From Saprospiraceae bacterium (GTDB lineage: Bacteria > Bacteroidota > Bacteroidia > Chitinophagales > Saprospiraceae): 52,573 bases of DNA. A program made the translations under genes and the position numbers. The stretch lies in assembly GCA_028279185.1 (NCBI GenBank), contig JANQSS010000303.1, positions 1-52,573 on the forward strand, read 5' to 3'. Of this stretch, positions 1-8,929 are shown in pieces (within the stretch, counting starts at the first letter, position 1; every line of letters begins with the position of its first letter). The notes under the pieces were generated by a model, which made no database searches, had not been told where the DNA came from, and saw only the letters and a list, made by a program, of their open reading frames with translations.

Positions 1-731
1 TGAATATTTCAGGAGCGCAGGGATTGAAAGTATCTATGGATGTCAGAGGTGAGAACGCATTTGTATCAGACTATTGGTTTTCATATCTTTTAGGAGGAGA
101 TCAAATAATACCGAATCTAAATACTATATCTGCATTCAATTCGATATATGCATCTAGTGGAGAAGTGGAAACAAAATCTGGATGGGGTATAGGCATCTAT
201 ATAAATGGTGAGAAAAGCATTGATAGTCGACTATACCTGTTTGGTCAAATTGGATATAGACGATTGAATTTCGACAGTGAATTTTTAGTAGTTTCTCAAG
301 ACGTATCTTTGAGGTCGATCAATTCATTGGTTCCAGACTTCGGTAGATCAAGAATCTCTCTGTTGAATGCAAAGGTTTTAGGAGTATCTTATGAGCTGTG
401 TCATGATAAGGTTAAAGTGAAGCTTAGCCCATCTATCAACTATTTGATAAAAGAAGAAAGCTCGAATGCGATGCTTGTTTACGGAATGTCAACTTCAGGA
501 ATGGGAACAAGGTTGGCTGAGTTGGGCTACTTTATTAAACGACCTGAAACGAGAAGGTTCATGTATGGGGCATCATTTGATTTAGAAATTAAACTGTTGA
601 AGAAAATTAACATTGTTTCAGGATTTGAATATAGTTTTTCTCATTTATATAAGGTAGGAGATAATTTAAGGACTAATATTAATTCTGGTTTTATAAACTA
701 TATTTCGATGGGATTGCAATATCAATTTTAA
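1..731 (+). CDS. C-terminal part of an outer-membrane protein (5' end outside window)
   Basis: The reading frame is open to the left edge (first full codon at base 3), so this is the 3' part of a longer gene. The TTG at 24 and the ATG at 36 are internal codons, not convincing starts. The visible ~240 residues have alternating hydrophobic and polar stretches with many aromatic residues (for example LFGQIGYRRLNF) and end in YISMGLQYQF. A C-terminal aromatic residue after a strand-like segment is usual for outer-membrane beta-barrels. I recognise no family. The call rests on composition and the C-terminus only. It converges with a small ORF on the other strand and I see no terminator hairpin between them. 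Confidence 0.6.
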   Translation, partial: NISGAQGLKVSMDVRGENAFVSDYWFSYLLGGDQIIPNLNTISAFNSIYASSGEVETKSGWGIGIYINGEKSIDSRLYLFGQIGYRRLNFDSEFLVVSQDVSLRSINSLVPDFGRSRISLLNAKVLGVSYELCHDKVKVKLSPSINYLIKEESSNAMLVYGMSTSGMGTRLAELGYFIKRPETRRFMYGASFDLEIKLLKKINIVSGFEYSFSHLYKVGDNLRTNINSGFINYISMGLQYQF

Positions 732-801
732 GCAGCATCCAACAAGCTACAAGGAAGTCATGTCGTATTAAAAAAATCAGGCATTTTATTAAAATTAATA
801 T

Positions 802-1023
802 CTATAATATTACCTCATCAACAAATACGATAATGCAATGCATCATCTGAAAGCACTTACACAAAAGCTCGTCCATTTCCATGCCTATACTGTCCTGCAA
901 GGTTATGACACGGAAAGTAGGCGTGTATTCCGACTGGGCGTTTAGTCCATTATAGAACGAAAATAGTACCGGCAAAATAGAAGAAAGTACAAGGATGATG
1001 TATCTCAGTGGTACATAGCGCAT
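802..1023 (-). CDS. small putative secreted protein, possibly a gene remnant
   Basis: 73 residues, not recognised. Residues 1-30 look like a Sec signal peptide: basic MRY, hydrophobic LRYIILVLSSILPVLFSF, then a NAQ cleavage-type end, as is common in Bacteroidota. The remaining ~43 residues (SEYTPTFRVITLQDSIGMEMDELLCKCFQMMHCIIVFVDEVIL) match nothing I know and end in a hydrophobic run. It could be a short secreted protein or the 5' remnant of a broken gene. It lies alone between the convergent end of an outer-membrane gene and the 3' end of the helicase gene. The signal peptide is the only argument for it. Confidence 0.35.
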   Translation of the reverse strand: MRYVPLRYIILVLSSILPVLFSFYNGLNAQSEYTPTFRVITLQDSIGMEMDELLCKCFQMMHCIIVFVDEVIL

Positions 1024-1091
1024 ACTGCAAGATAACGAAAAATTAGGCCATTTAATAGCATTAAACTATCACAGTGCGAGTTGTATTGGTC

Positions 1092-3338
1092 TTACTCCAC
1101 AATCATCAACTTAGCAAACTTCAGCATAATTCGCCGCTGCGGATTTTCAATCGAATCAAATTGTATCGTCGCTACTTTACTATGATTTGCACCGTCAATT
1201 TTTAAAACCTTTCCATCTCCGAATTTCATATGACGCACGATTTGACCTTGTGCAATTTTACTTGGTGGAGAAACTATAAAATTGTCGAGGTCTACTTTAG
1301 GTAAATTGGGCTGGATCTTTTTAACAACGCCACCTCGAATGGCCGCACGCATGGGACCAGAAGATCTTGAAATATGCGAACTTGTATCTTCCATGCGACT
1401 CTCATCTATTTCATCGATAAATCGACTGACTTCGTTTTGTCGAATTTGGCCATATTGATAGCGACTATTTGCATAAGATAATGTTAGATATTCTTCCGCG
1501 CGTGTAATTGCGACATAAAACAATCGTCGCTCTTCGTCAATACCGTCTTCGCTATCCATCGACATAAAGGATGGAAATAAATTTTCTTCAAGACCGACAA
1601 CATATATGGCGCGGTATTCCAATCCCTTAGCGGCATGGACGGACATGAGTGTCACAAAATCATCGTTTTCTTCATCCGTATCAAAATCGGTCAACAGGGC
1701 AATATTCTGTAAATAGGCTGTAAGTGAACGATCAGCATTGGCTTCGCCGGCGACTTCATCGGCTTCAGTGAATTCCTGTACACCATCCATTAAGGCCGAC
1801 AAATTCTCGATACGACCAACTCCTTCAAGTGAATTATCAGCCATGTACATGGTTTGAATACCGGAATGTTTGAAAATATAAAGGGCTGCTTCGTAAGCAG
1901 TATGATCCACGGCGTAATTTTGAAACGTCACAATTAGGTTTCTAAAATCGCGTAGCAGTTTTGGTGCTCGTCCAGACAATGGAACTTCGTCAATTGCTGC
2001 CAAGGCCGAAACTCCATGGTTTTGAGCAAATGTCATCAACTTTTCGATGGTTGTCTTTCCGATGCCCCGTCTGGGCGTAACGAGCGCACGCTTCAGCGCC
2101 TCATCATCATTTGGATTCACTGTTAAACGCATGTATGCGAGTAAATCCTTTATTTCTTTCCGTTGATAAAAAGAAAGGCCACCAAAAATGCGATAATTAA
2201 TATTCTGTCGACGCAAAAATTCCTCAAAGACACGGGACTGCGCATTCGTGCGATACAAAACGGCTATATCTTTATTGAAAAGGTGGTTTCTATTCTTTAG
2301 TTCGACAATTGATGAAACTACCTTTCGCCCTTCTTCGGAATCGCTTAAGGCTCGGATGACTTTTATTTTTTGTCCAGAAGTTTTATCCGTCCAAATCTCC
2401 TTTTTAATCTGGCGTTTATTATATGTGATGACATCATTTGCCGCATTAACAATATGATCTGTTGATCGATAATTTTGCTCTAATTTAAACACGCGCGTGT
2501 CCTGAAAGTCATGTTGAAATTGTAAGATGTTTTCTATTGTTGCACCTCGAAAGGAATAAATACTTTGTGCATCATCACCCACGATACATATATTTTCACG
2601 GCTATCCTTGTACTTACTCAAGAGTTTTACAATTTCATATTGCAGGTAATTTGTGTCTTGAAACTCATCGACTAAAACATATTCAAATTGTCGCCTGTAT
2701 TTAGCGATGACATTTTCCGGATTCTGATACAAAAGTCGAAACATATTCAATAGCAAATCATCAAAGTCCATGGCGCCATTTTGTTCGAGTCGTTTTACAT
2801 AGCGCTCATAAATTTGATGAATCATCGGTCGCTTGTTGAACCGATCTTGCTCCATTAATTCTGGATTGTCGGCATACGCCTTATATGTGATGATGTTACT
2901 TTTAGCGGATGAAATTCTATTTCGGACGGCCGATGGATTATATGTTTTAATGTCAAGTCCTAGTTCTTTTACGATATCTTTTACCACACTCTTCGTGTCA
3001 TCCGTATCGTAAATGGTAAAACTTCCGGGATATCCAATTTTGGGTGCTTCGACCCTAAGAATTCGAGCGAATATGGAGTGAAATGTCCCGGCCCACACTT
3101 TCTGTGCATCGGCCCCTACTACAGTTTCAATTCTCGACTTCATTTCACGAGCGGCTTTATTCGTAAAAGTCAAAGCCAAGATTTGCCAGGGAAGTACACC
3201 AGATTGAATGAGGTAGGCAATACGATAGGTAAGTACCCGTGTTTTACCCGAGCCAGGCCCAGCAATGACCATAACAGGGCCATCAGTACAAGTAACAGCT
3301 TCGTATTGAGGTTTATTTAGTGACTCGAGATAGTTCAT
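1092..3338 (-). CDS. uvrD: UvrD/PcrA-type ATP-dependent DNA helicase
   Basis: Superfamily 1A 3'-5' DNA helicase that unwinds DNA during nucleotide excision and mismatch repair and clears recombination intermediates. At 748 residues it has the usual length. All core motifs are visible: Q-motif region at LNKPQYEAV (7-15), Walker A AGPGSGKT (26-33), Walker B DEFQDT (224-229), motif III GDDAQSIYSFRGA (254-266), motif V around TLMSVHAAKGLEY and motif VI in EERRLFYVAITRAEE. The C-terminal ~110 residues form the variable tail that ends with the small domain typical of PcrA/UvrD (IVRHMKFGDGKVLKIDG). The start ATG directly precedes the conserved NYLESLNKPQYEAV. A candidate promoter lies just upstream at 3363-3391. 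It is transcribed divergently from the methyltransferase gene. Bacteroidota annotations use both uvrD and pcrA for this protein. Confidence 0.95.
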   Translation of the reverse strand: MNYLESLNKPQYEAVTCTDGPVMVIAGPGSGKTRVLTYRIAYLIQSGVLPWQILALTFTNKAAREMKSRIETVVGADAQKVWAGTFHSIFARILRVEAPKIGYPGSFTIYDTDDTKSVVKDIVKELGLDIKTYNPSAVRNRISSAKSNIITYKAYADNPELMEQDRFNKRPMIHQIYERYVKRLEQNGAMDFDDLLLNMFRLLYQNPENVIAKYRRQFEYVLVDEFQDTNYLQYEIVKLLSKYKDSRENICIVGDDAQSIYSFRGATIENILQFQHDFQDTRVFKLEQNYRSTDHIVNAANDVITYNKRQIKKEIWTDKTSGQKIKVIRALSDSEEGRKVVSSIVELKNRNHLFNKDIAVLYRTNAQSRVFEEFLRRQNINYRIFGGLSFYQRKEIKDLLAYMRLTVNPNDDEALKRALVTPRRGIGKTTIEKLMTFAQNHGVSALAAIDEVPLSGRAPKLLRDFRNLIVTFQNYAVDHTAYEAALYIFKHSGIQTMYMADNSLEGVGRIENLSALMDGVQEFTEADEVAGEANADRSLTAYLQNIALLTDFDTDEENDDFVTLMSVHAAKGLEYRAIYVVGLEENLFPSFMSMDSEDGIDEERRLFYVAITRAEEYLTLSYANSRYQYGQIRQNEVSRFIDEIDESRMEDTSSHISRSSGPMRAAIRGGVVKKIQPNLPKVDLDNFIVSPPSKIAQGQIVRHMKFGDGKVLKIDGANHSKVATIQFDSIENPQRRIMLKFAKLMIVE

Positions 3339-3362
3339 GAAAGCACTCTTTTACCGAGCCGT

Positions 3363-3391
3363 CAAAGATACACGTGGTGCGAAGATCTAAA
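3363..3391 (-). promoter_or_regulatory. candidate Bacteroidota-type promoter of the helicase gene
   Basis: On the - strand, TATCTTTG (3370-3363) matches the Bacteroidota -7 consensus TAnnTTTG exactly. A TTTA (3391-3388) sits 17 bases upstream, one base off the -33 TTTG element. The start codon at 3338 is about 25 bases further on, which would leave a short 5' leader. The same TATCTTTG octamer precedes the large - strand gene at the right end of the window. Confidence 0.4.
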
Positions 3392-3582
3392 GCTATGACG
3401 AAGCCGAAAAAGACCAACAATATTTTGTATTTTGATAGAAGCTTTAAACTTTATGCAACTAACTGATAATCAGAGAGTCACAAAATTAGTTGCTAAGCCT
3501 CAAAAGGTACCCGACGAATAACCCGAAAATTCACCGCAGCAATTCGACACTTTCGACGGCAAAAACCGGCATATTTACGCCG

Positions 3583-4365
3583 ATGAGTTACAGGGGGAAT
3601 ATTGATCATTGGGAAGGCTTTGCCAAAACGGATGCGCTGTGGTCGATCTTAACGGATCCTGATAAAAAGGATGGCAAGTGGGATATTCAAGATTTCTTCA
3701 AGACTGGAGAGACAGAAATCGATGCTGTTTTTGACATGTTGAAAGGCGAGAACTTGCTTCCATCAGATAATGCCAGCGCACTTGATTTTGGCTGTGGTGT
3801 TGGTCGCCTCTCCCGGGCTTTGTCGGGACGATTTACATCCATTATTGGCGTTGATGCCTCCCCAACTATGATTGAAATGGCAAATGAATTAAACAACGAT
3901 ATTGGCCATATTTCTTTTCATCTCAACCAGACCAATGATCTCCGCTTAATTCAGGATGAGAATATTTCATTTATCTACTCAGCAATTGTTCTGCAACACA
4001 TTCCGCCCGCAGCTTCGTACAATTTTATTGATGAATTTTGTCGAATTTTAAAACGAGGAGGTACGTTGGTTTTTCAAGTGCCGGTTGCAGATTTACGCCG
4101 TCTGAATATGTTTCAATTAATACGAACAAAATTGAAGCTCCGTGAGAGACTAACAAGAATTGGAATAGGTAAAAAATACCACATGGATATGAATGTTTAC
4201 GACGATAAAAGAATTAAAAACATAGTGAATCAGAACCGTTGCCAGGTTGTGGATGTGAAATTTACGAATCATACGGACAAGGCATTTAACGGAGCTATTA
4301 GGTTTATCAAACTAGAGGAGGCCACTGATTTTGTCAGTGCGCTGTACATTGTAAAAAAAACCTAA
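3583..4365 (+). CDS. class I SAM-dependent methyltransferase
   Basis: 260 residues from the ATG at 3583. The frame runs on upstream to a TTG at 3490, but those 31 residues (LSLKRYPTNNPKIHRSN...) look non-coding, and the conserved HWEGFAKTDALW block typical of this family follows the ATG closely. Rossmann motif I is D68-F-G-C-G-V-G74, followed by the acidic D91 (IIGVDASPTMIEMA) that would bind the SAM ribose. The post-core segment FIYSAIVLQHIPP is also typical of this fold. The substrate cannot be told from sequence. It lies 28 bases before a radical SAM/SPASM gene on the same strand, so the two probably form one transcript. Confidence 0.8.
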   Translation: MSYRGNIDHWEGFAKTDALWSILTDPDKKDGKWDIQDFFKTGETEIDAVFDMLKGENLLPSDNASALDFGCGVGRLSRALSGRFTSIIGVDASPTMIEMANELNNDIGHISFHLNQTNDLRLIQDENISFIYSAIVLQHIPPAASYNFIDEFCRILKRGGTLVFQVPVADLRRLNMFQLIRTKLKLRERLTRIGIGKKYHMDMNVYDDKRIKNIVNQNRCQVVDVKFTNHTDKAFNGAIRFIKLEEATDFVSALYIVKKT

Positions 4366-4393
4366 TTCATGTCTCCAAAATAAGCGAACAGTC

Positions 4394-5422
4394 GTGACAC
4401 TTTATCCAAACGATATCCGAACTTTTTCAGCGACTTTGACAAAGAAAAAGTTGCTAAATCATTATAGGCTATATCGATCTTATAGAAAAAGTCAACGCAC
4501 AGGCATTCCGGAGATAACAGGCTTACCATCTACTATATCGCTTGAACCTACCACGGCTTGCAATCTGCGATGCCCGGAGTGTCCAAGCGGCCTGCGATCG
4601 TTTACAAGACCAACTGGAAACCTGAAGTCTGATTTTTTCCGCAAAATGCTCGCTGAGGTCGAATCAAACCTCATGTATTTAATTTTTTATTTCCAGGGTG
4701 AACCTTATATAAATCCGCAGTTTTTGGAAATGGTAGAATACGCCAGTGATCGAAAAGTATATACGATTACATCCACGAACGGCCATTTTTTAAGTCAAGA
4801 AATGGCGGAGCGGACGGTAAGGAGCGGGTTGAGTCGCTTGTTAATTTCCATTGATGGAGCGACACAACATACCTATTCGGCCTATCGTCGAGAAGGTGAC
4901 TTGCAACAGGTGATTGAAGGGGCAAAAAATATTGTTTTGGCCAAAAAGAAATTAAACTCGCGAACACCTCATATCGTTTTTCAATTCCTGGTTGTCAAAC
5001 CAAATGAACAGGAAATACCGCAAATAAAAAAAATCGCAAAAGATATTGGTGTTGATGAATTGAAATTGAAGTCGGCACAGATATATGATTATGAAAACGG
5101 CAATGACTTAATACCAACCCAGCCTAAATATAGCCGGTATCTTCAAATGGCAAATGGTAAATATCAATTGAAAAATCCGCTGCACAATCGATGCTGGAAA
5201 ATGTGGCAATCTTGCGTTATAACTTGGGATGGAAAGGTTGTGCCGTGCTGTTTTGATAAAGATGCATCGCATGTAATGGGTGACTTGCAAAAAGAATCTT
5301 TTCATAACATCTGGCATCACGACAACTACAATCGATTTAGAAATGCCATTCTTACATCACGTCAAAGCATAGACATCTGCACAAATTGCAGTGAAGGGTT
5401 GAATGCCTGGGTGCGCTCGTAG
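4394..5422 (+). CDS. radical SAM protein with SPASM domain
   Basis: 342 residues, GTG start. The radical SAM [4Fe-4S] motif CxxxCxxC is C56-N-L-R-C60-P-E-C63 inside EPTTACNLRCPECPSG. A C-terminal SPASM region holds further cysteines for auxiliary cluster(s): C267, C274, C285, C286, C329 and C332, around CVITWDGKVVPCCFD and ICTNC. SPASM proteins include peptide maturases and anaerobic sulfatase-maturating enzymes, but also many of unknown role. I see no precursor peptide ORF nearby. The length and the IxxxW block (HNIWHHDNYNRFR) resemble radical SAM/SPASM proteins of polysaccharide or natural-product loci. It is probably co-transcribed with the methyltransferase upstream. Substrate unknown. 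Confidence 0.85.
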   Translation: MTLYPNDIRTFSATLTKKKLLNHYRLYRSYRKSQRTGIPEITGLPSTISLEPTTACNLRCPECPSGLRSFTRPTGNLKSDFFRKMLAEVESNLMYLIFYFQGEPYINPQFLEMVEYASDRKVYTITSTNGHFLSQEMAERTVRSGLSRLLISIDGATQHTYSAYRREGDLQQVIEGAKNIVLAKKKLNSRTPHIVFQFLVVKPNEQEIPQIKKIAKDIGVDELKLKSAQIYDYENGNDLIPTQPKYSRYLQMANGKYQLKNPLHNRCWKMWQSCVITWDGKVVPCCFDKDASHVMGDLQKESFHNIWHHDNYNRFRNAILTSRQSIDICTNCSEGLNAWVRS

Positions 5423-5796
5423 GACATTGCTGTCAATCAAGTTGTACGATTTACTTTCAAAGGGGCAAAGGACCTCAAGTTTTTATGTATTGATCTTCTC
5501 TAAATTGGGCGCCGGAGTGTGCAAAGAATCGAAGTACTGCCGATGAAAGTTGACGTCCGAATACGTATTCCGGCACAACTATAATGGAAGAGGGTGTCAT
5601 ATTGTATATAAACGCATGTGTTTTCTTACCGATGAGGATAAAAAAATAACGAAGATTTTTATGTGTCGAGCGTCACATATTTTTGATAATCAGCATTTTA
5701 TTGCTAATTTTACATGTGGAAGGGGACTGACCTCTGTTTGGTACGGTTTTTTCCCTCCTTGAATCGTGTATTAAATTCACAACAACCCGGAAATCG
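5423..5796. other. intergenic region, 374 bases, with weak promoter candidates
   Basis: I see no convincing gene here. A 70-codon ORF (5550-5762) starts with no recognisable domain or signal peptide and was not accepted. Two promoter-like matches precede the TPR gene: TATTTTTG (5678-5685) matches TAnnTTTG but has no -33 element at the right distance, and TTTG (5682-5685) followed after 19 bases by TAATTTTA (5705-5712) matches with one mismatch. I see no tRNA, repeat or clear terminator. Confidence 0.4.
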
Positions 5797-6816
5797 ATGT
5801 TTAAAAAAGTAATTATTCAAGGTAGGCTGGAGTTTGGCAAGGAAAATACCTACCGAAAGGCCTTCGACATGTTCGAGCACATGATTGACGTGCGTTTCAA
5901 AAATGCCATTCTCATTACGGAAGAACATTTCAATGAAAAACTCTTGGCCATCGATTTCAATCGCACAGTACTTCAGGCATCGTCAAAGTACTTTAAAAAT
6001 TCTGTGGATTTGTTGGGATACCTCGTTCAATTCGCCATATCCGGTGAAGTGAAGGCATGGCTAATAGACGAAGGAAAAGTGCTGGCCGCTCATGTCATAG
6101 AGCCCGCAAGCGAAAAAGTTGTCGTACAAGCATATTTAAAAGGACGACAGCTGAGTGAAGAAAAAGGAAAAGAACAAGATGCGCTGGAATCGCTTGACAG
6201 AGCATTATTGAAGTATGATCGACATTCCCAAGCGTATGAACGTCGAGGCCATGTCAACTTCAAACTCGGAAATCTTGATGATGCCATCTATGACTACGAA
6301 AAAAGTATCAGGTTGGATGAACGTAATGCGGAAGCATACCTTGGCTTAGGTAATATCAAGTTCAAATTGGAGAAGTATAAAGATGCAGCAGAGCATTTTG
6401 AGATGGCAACAAAGACCGCTGTGGCTTTACAACCGCTATATTGGATAGCTCGCCGCCATAAGGCGATGGCGCACATTAAAATGGAAGAGTTTACAAAAGC
6501 AGAATTCGATCTGCGACTCTTCACCAAACGAAAGTTTGAAAAAGCAGATGTTAATTTCTCGCACCGTCAATGGGCATTTTCTGAATACGGAATGGTGCTA
6601 ATGGAGCTTGGAAAGTACGATGAAGCAATCGATGCTTTTGACCAGGCGCTGAATATAGATGGGAGTAGCTCGAAAAAGGAGCGGGCGGGTAAACTATTGA
6701 ACCGTGGTATAGCGAAACAAAAGTCTGGTGGTAGTGGATTTCTTTCAGATTGGAAAGAGGCTGCACATCTAGGTGACTCCAAGGCTAAAAAACTACTTGA
6801 AGTTCACTCTAATTAG
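5797..6816 (+). CDS. tetratricopeptide-repeat protein with an unrecognised N-terminal domain
   Basis: 339 residues without signal peptide or membrane segment, so probably cytoplasmic. Residues 1 to about 115 form a compact domain I do not recognise (MFKKVIIQGRLEFGKENTYRK... with an EEHFNEKLLAIDFNRT segment). From about 120 onward come TPR units: DALESLDRALLKYDRHSQAYERRGHVNFKLGNLDDAIYDYEKSIRLDERNAEAYLGLGNIKFKLEKYKDAAEHFE..., with the usual small residues at positions 8 and 20 of each repeat. A later repeat is GKYDEAIDAFDQALNIDG. TPRs bind proteins, so a scaffold or chaperone-like role is likely, but the partner is unknown. It stands alone, 374 bases after the radical SAM gene and 123 bases before the OmpA-family gene. 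Confidence 0.75.
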   Translation: MFKKVIIQGRLEFGKENTYRKAFDMFEHMIDVRFKNAILITEEHFNEKLLAIDFNRTVLQASSKYFKNSVDLLGYLVQFAISGEVKAWLIDEGKVLAAHVIEPASEKVVVQAYLKGRQLSEEKGKEQDALESLDRALLKYDRHSQAYERRGHVNFKLGNLDDAIYDYEKSIRLDERNAEAYLGLGNIKFKLEKYKDAAEHFEMATKTAVALQPLYWIARRHKAMAHIKMEEFTKAEFDLRLFTKRKFEKADVNFSHRQWAFSEYGMVLMELGKYDEAIDAFDQALNIDGSSSKKERAGKLLNRGIAKQKSGGSGFLSDWKEAAHLGDSKAKKLLEVHSN

Positions 6817-6939
6817 GATTCGCAGACTGACGCAATCAAATTTTACGATTCGATCTTATAACACAAATAGTGTCAATGGCTTGGCACCTACGCATACGCA
6901 GTTAGAATTTTTTGAGTTCAAAGCGCGTTATGTGATTTG

Positions 6940-8874
6940 ATGAAACAAATTTCCACAATTGTACTAATTGTACTAATTACATCTCTTGTCGCATCCGGTC
7001 AATGTTCGCGAAAAGCAACGAAGCTCTATGAAAAGGCCGAAAAAATTCAATTGGAGCACAAAGTGAAAGCAATCGAGCTGTTGTCTGAAGCAGCCTCCCT
7101 ATGCCCGGATTATGATCCTATTGTGTTTTTACTGGCTGACCTTCAATTAAGTGAAAATAATTATGAAGAGGTCCGTCGAGTCTTATCAAATTATTTAAGA
7201 GAAAATAACGCACCAGATCCGAAAACATACTTTTTTCTTGCGAAGGCTGAACAAAAGCTATTCGCTTTCAAAGATGCAGAAAAAAACTATATACGTTTTT
7301 TAGAGAGTGATGTTAAAAGTAAATCTCTTCGAAATCGTGCAAATCGAAATTTAAAACATGTACAATTTGCCCATCAAGCATATTCGAATGCCCCAAAAAT
7401 AAAATTTGAAGCATTGGCGCCTGACATTAATTCTGACTATTCTGAATATTTGCCAATCATGACAGCCGATGAAAAAAATGTGTTGTTCACGCGAAGAATT
7501 CGAGGTGTGGAGGAAGCCTTTTATGCTACAATTGATGAAGAGGGAAACTGGACATCGCCCAATGTTCTTCAAAATTTACCGACAAAAAATAGAAAGGCAT
7601 CCGTAACGATGTCTGTTGATGGAAATTTAATTGCGTTTGCTATGGCAGATGATCCGCAAGGATATGGAAATTTTGATTTGTATTTTATGGAGTATAGCGA
7701 AGGCAAATGGTCTCGCCCAATTAATTTTGGCCCATACGTTAATTCGATAGGTTGGGAGTCACAACCATGTCTTAGCGCAGATGGAAAAACAGTGTATTTT
7801 AGTGCAGATCGAAAAGGAGGAGAAGGCGGAAATGATATTTGGAAAACCAAAAGACAACCAGACGGTAGTTGGTCTGTTCCAACGAATTTAGGCGCTGATA
7901 TCAATAGTCCAGGTAACGAAGAGTCTCCTTTTATTCATCGTGATCAACGCACGTTGTACTTTCGTTCAAACGGACACCCCGGCCTAGGAGATTATGACAT
8001 TTTTATGTCGCGCAGTATTCGATTTAAACATTGGCAAGAACCCGTTAATTTGGGTTATCCGATTAATACGATCGGGAATGACGGAAGTCTTTTTGTAACA
8101 TTAAATGGTGAAGAGGCCTTCGTCGCGTCTGATGTGGATCATGCTAAGTCAATTGACTACAAAGATCAAGTAGTTGAAGATAATATTGATCTTTTCAAAT
8201 TTGTACTTCAAAAAAAATATCGACCAGTTCCGACAACCTACATCCAATTGAATTTTAAAGACGGAGCACTAGACCAAGGCATCAAACCTAATATTTTATT
8301 GTTGGATTATGAAAGTAACGATACAATTTATAGCGGAAAACCAACTGACGAAAATACAGTATTACTTTGCCTTCCGATGAACTCTTCCTATGCATTGTCA
8401 GCAGAGCTAGAAAACTACCAACCGTATTTCGAAAGATTTGAGCCGCAAACGGATTATTGGCCAAATGACCCCCTTTATAAGACAGTAAATATGTGGCAGG
8501 TTGTCAAAGAAGACACGGCAAGAACATTTAGTCCGGTTGTTTTGAAAAATGTTCTGTTCGAAAGCAATTCATCAACTCTCCTGGAACAATCTTTCAGTGA
8601 ATTGAATAAACTAGTCGTATTTTTAAAAGAAAACCCGACACTTCACATTGAAATAAGAGGCCATACGGATAACGTCGGAGAGCAGTCAGATAATAAACGA
8701 TTATCTGAAAACCGAGCTAAGGCCGTTTATGACTTCTTACTTGAATCTGGGACCCAGGCAAATCGTTTGCATTACATCGGACTGGGTGAAACCATTCCTA
8801 TCGCATCAAACGATTCGGAACAGGGTCGAGCGCTGAACCGAAGAACAGAGTTTATCATCATAGACAGGCATTAG
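6940..8874 (+). CDS. OmpA-family envelope protein with TPR, PD40 propeller and peptidoglycan-binding domains
   Basis: 644 residues from the ATG at 6940; the in-frame TTG just before it is unlikely. Signal peptide at 1 to about 21 (MKQISTIVLIVLITSLVASGQ). TPR-like helices follow (about 22-130, KLYEKAEKIQLEHKVKAIELLSEAASLCPDYDPIVFLLADLQL). Then come PD40/WD40-like blades with the SxDGKTVYFSADRKGGxGGNDIW signature and a second copy at LYFRSNGHPGLGDYDIFMS. A short beta-rich stretch at about 430-530 may be a carboxypeptidase-regulatory-like domain. The C-terminal OmpA domain is VLKNVLFESNSSTL...IEIRGHTDNVG...RLSENRAKAVYDFL...GRALNRRTEFII, which binds peptidoglycan. This order resembles PorE of the type IX secretion system, but many Bacteroidota have several such paralogues. 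Expected to be periplasmic and tethered to the cell wall. Confidence 0.88.
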   Translation: MKQISTIVLIVLITSLVASGQCSRKATKLYEKAEKIQLEHKVKAIELLSEAASLCPDYDPIVFLLADLQLSENNYEEVRRVLSNYLRENNAPDPKTYFFLAKAEQKLFAFKDAEKNYIRFLESDVKSKSLRNRANRNLKHVQFAHQAYSNAPKIKFEALAPDINSDYSEYLPIMTADEKNVLFTRRIRGVEEAFYATIDEEGNWTSPNVLQNLPTKNRKASVTMSVDGNLIAFAMADDPQGYGNFDLYFMEYSEGKWSRPINFGPYVNSIGWESQPCLSADGKTVYFSADRKGGEGGNDIWKTKRQPDGSWSVPTNLGADINSPGNEESPFIHRDQRTLYFRSNGHPGLGDYDIFMSRSIRFKHWQEPVNLGYPINTIGNDGSLFVTLNGEEAFVASDVDHAKSIDYKDQVVEDNIDLFKFVLQKKYRPVPTTYIQLNFKDGALDQGIKPNILLLDYESNDTIYSGKPTDENTVLLCLPMNSSYALSAELENYQPYFERFEPQTDYWPNDPLYKTVNMWQVVKEDTARTFSPVVLKNVLFESNSSTLLEQSFSELNKLVVFLKENPTLHIEIRGHTDNVGEQSDNKRLSENRAKAVYDFLLESGTQANRLHYIGLGETIPIASNDSEQGRALNRRTEFIIIDRH

Positions 8875-8929
8875 TCCGACCTATACGAATATATTTTTGC
8901 CATTTTTACAGCCTGAATTCAGATGCTTC

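Noticed and set aside
5550-5762. 70-codon ORF in the gap before the TPR gene
   Set aside because: No signal peptide, domain or sensible composition, and promoter-like elements for the next gene overlap it.
6958-6976. Tandem TTGTACTAA repeat at the start of the OmpA-family gene
   Set aside because: Encodes the repeated IVLIVLI of the signal peptide; simple coding repetition.
7569-7904. 111-codon ORF antisense to the OmpA-family gene
   Set aside because: Lies wholly within a well-supported gene; a frame shadow.
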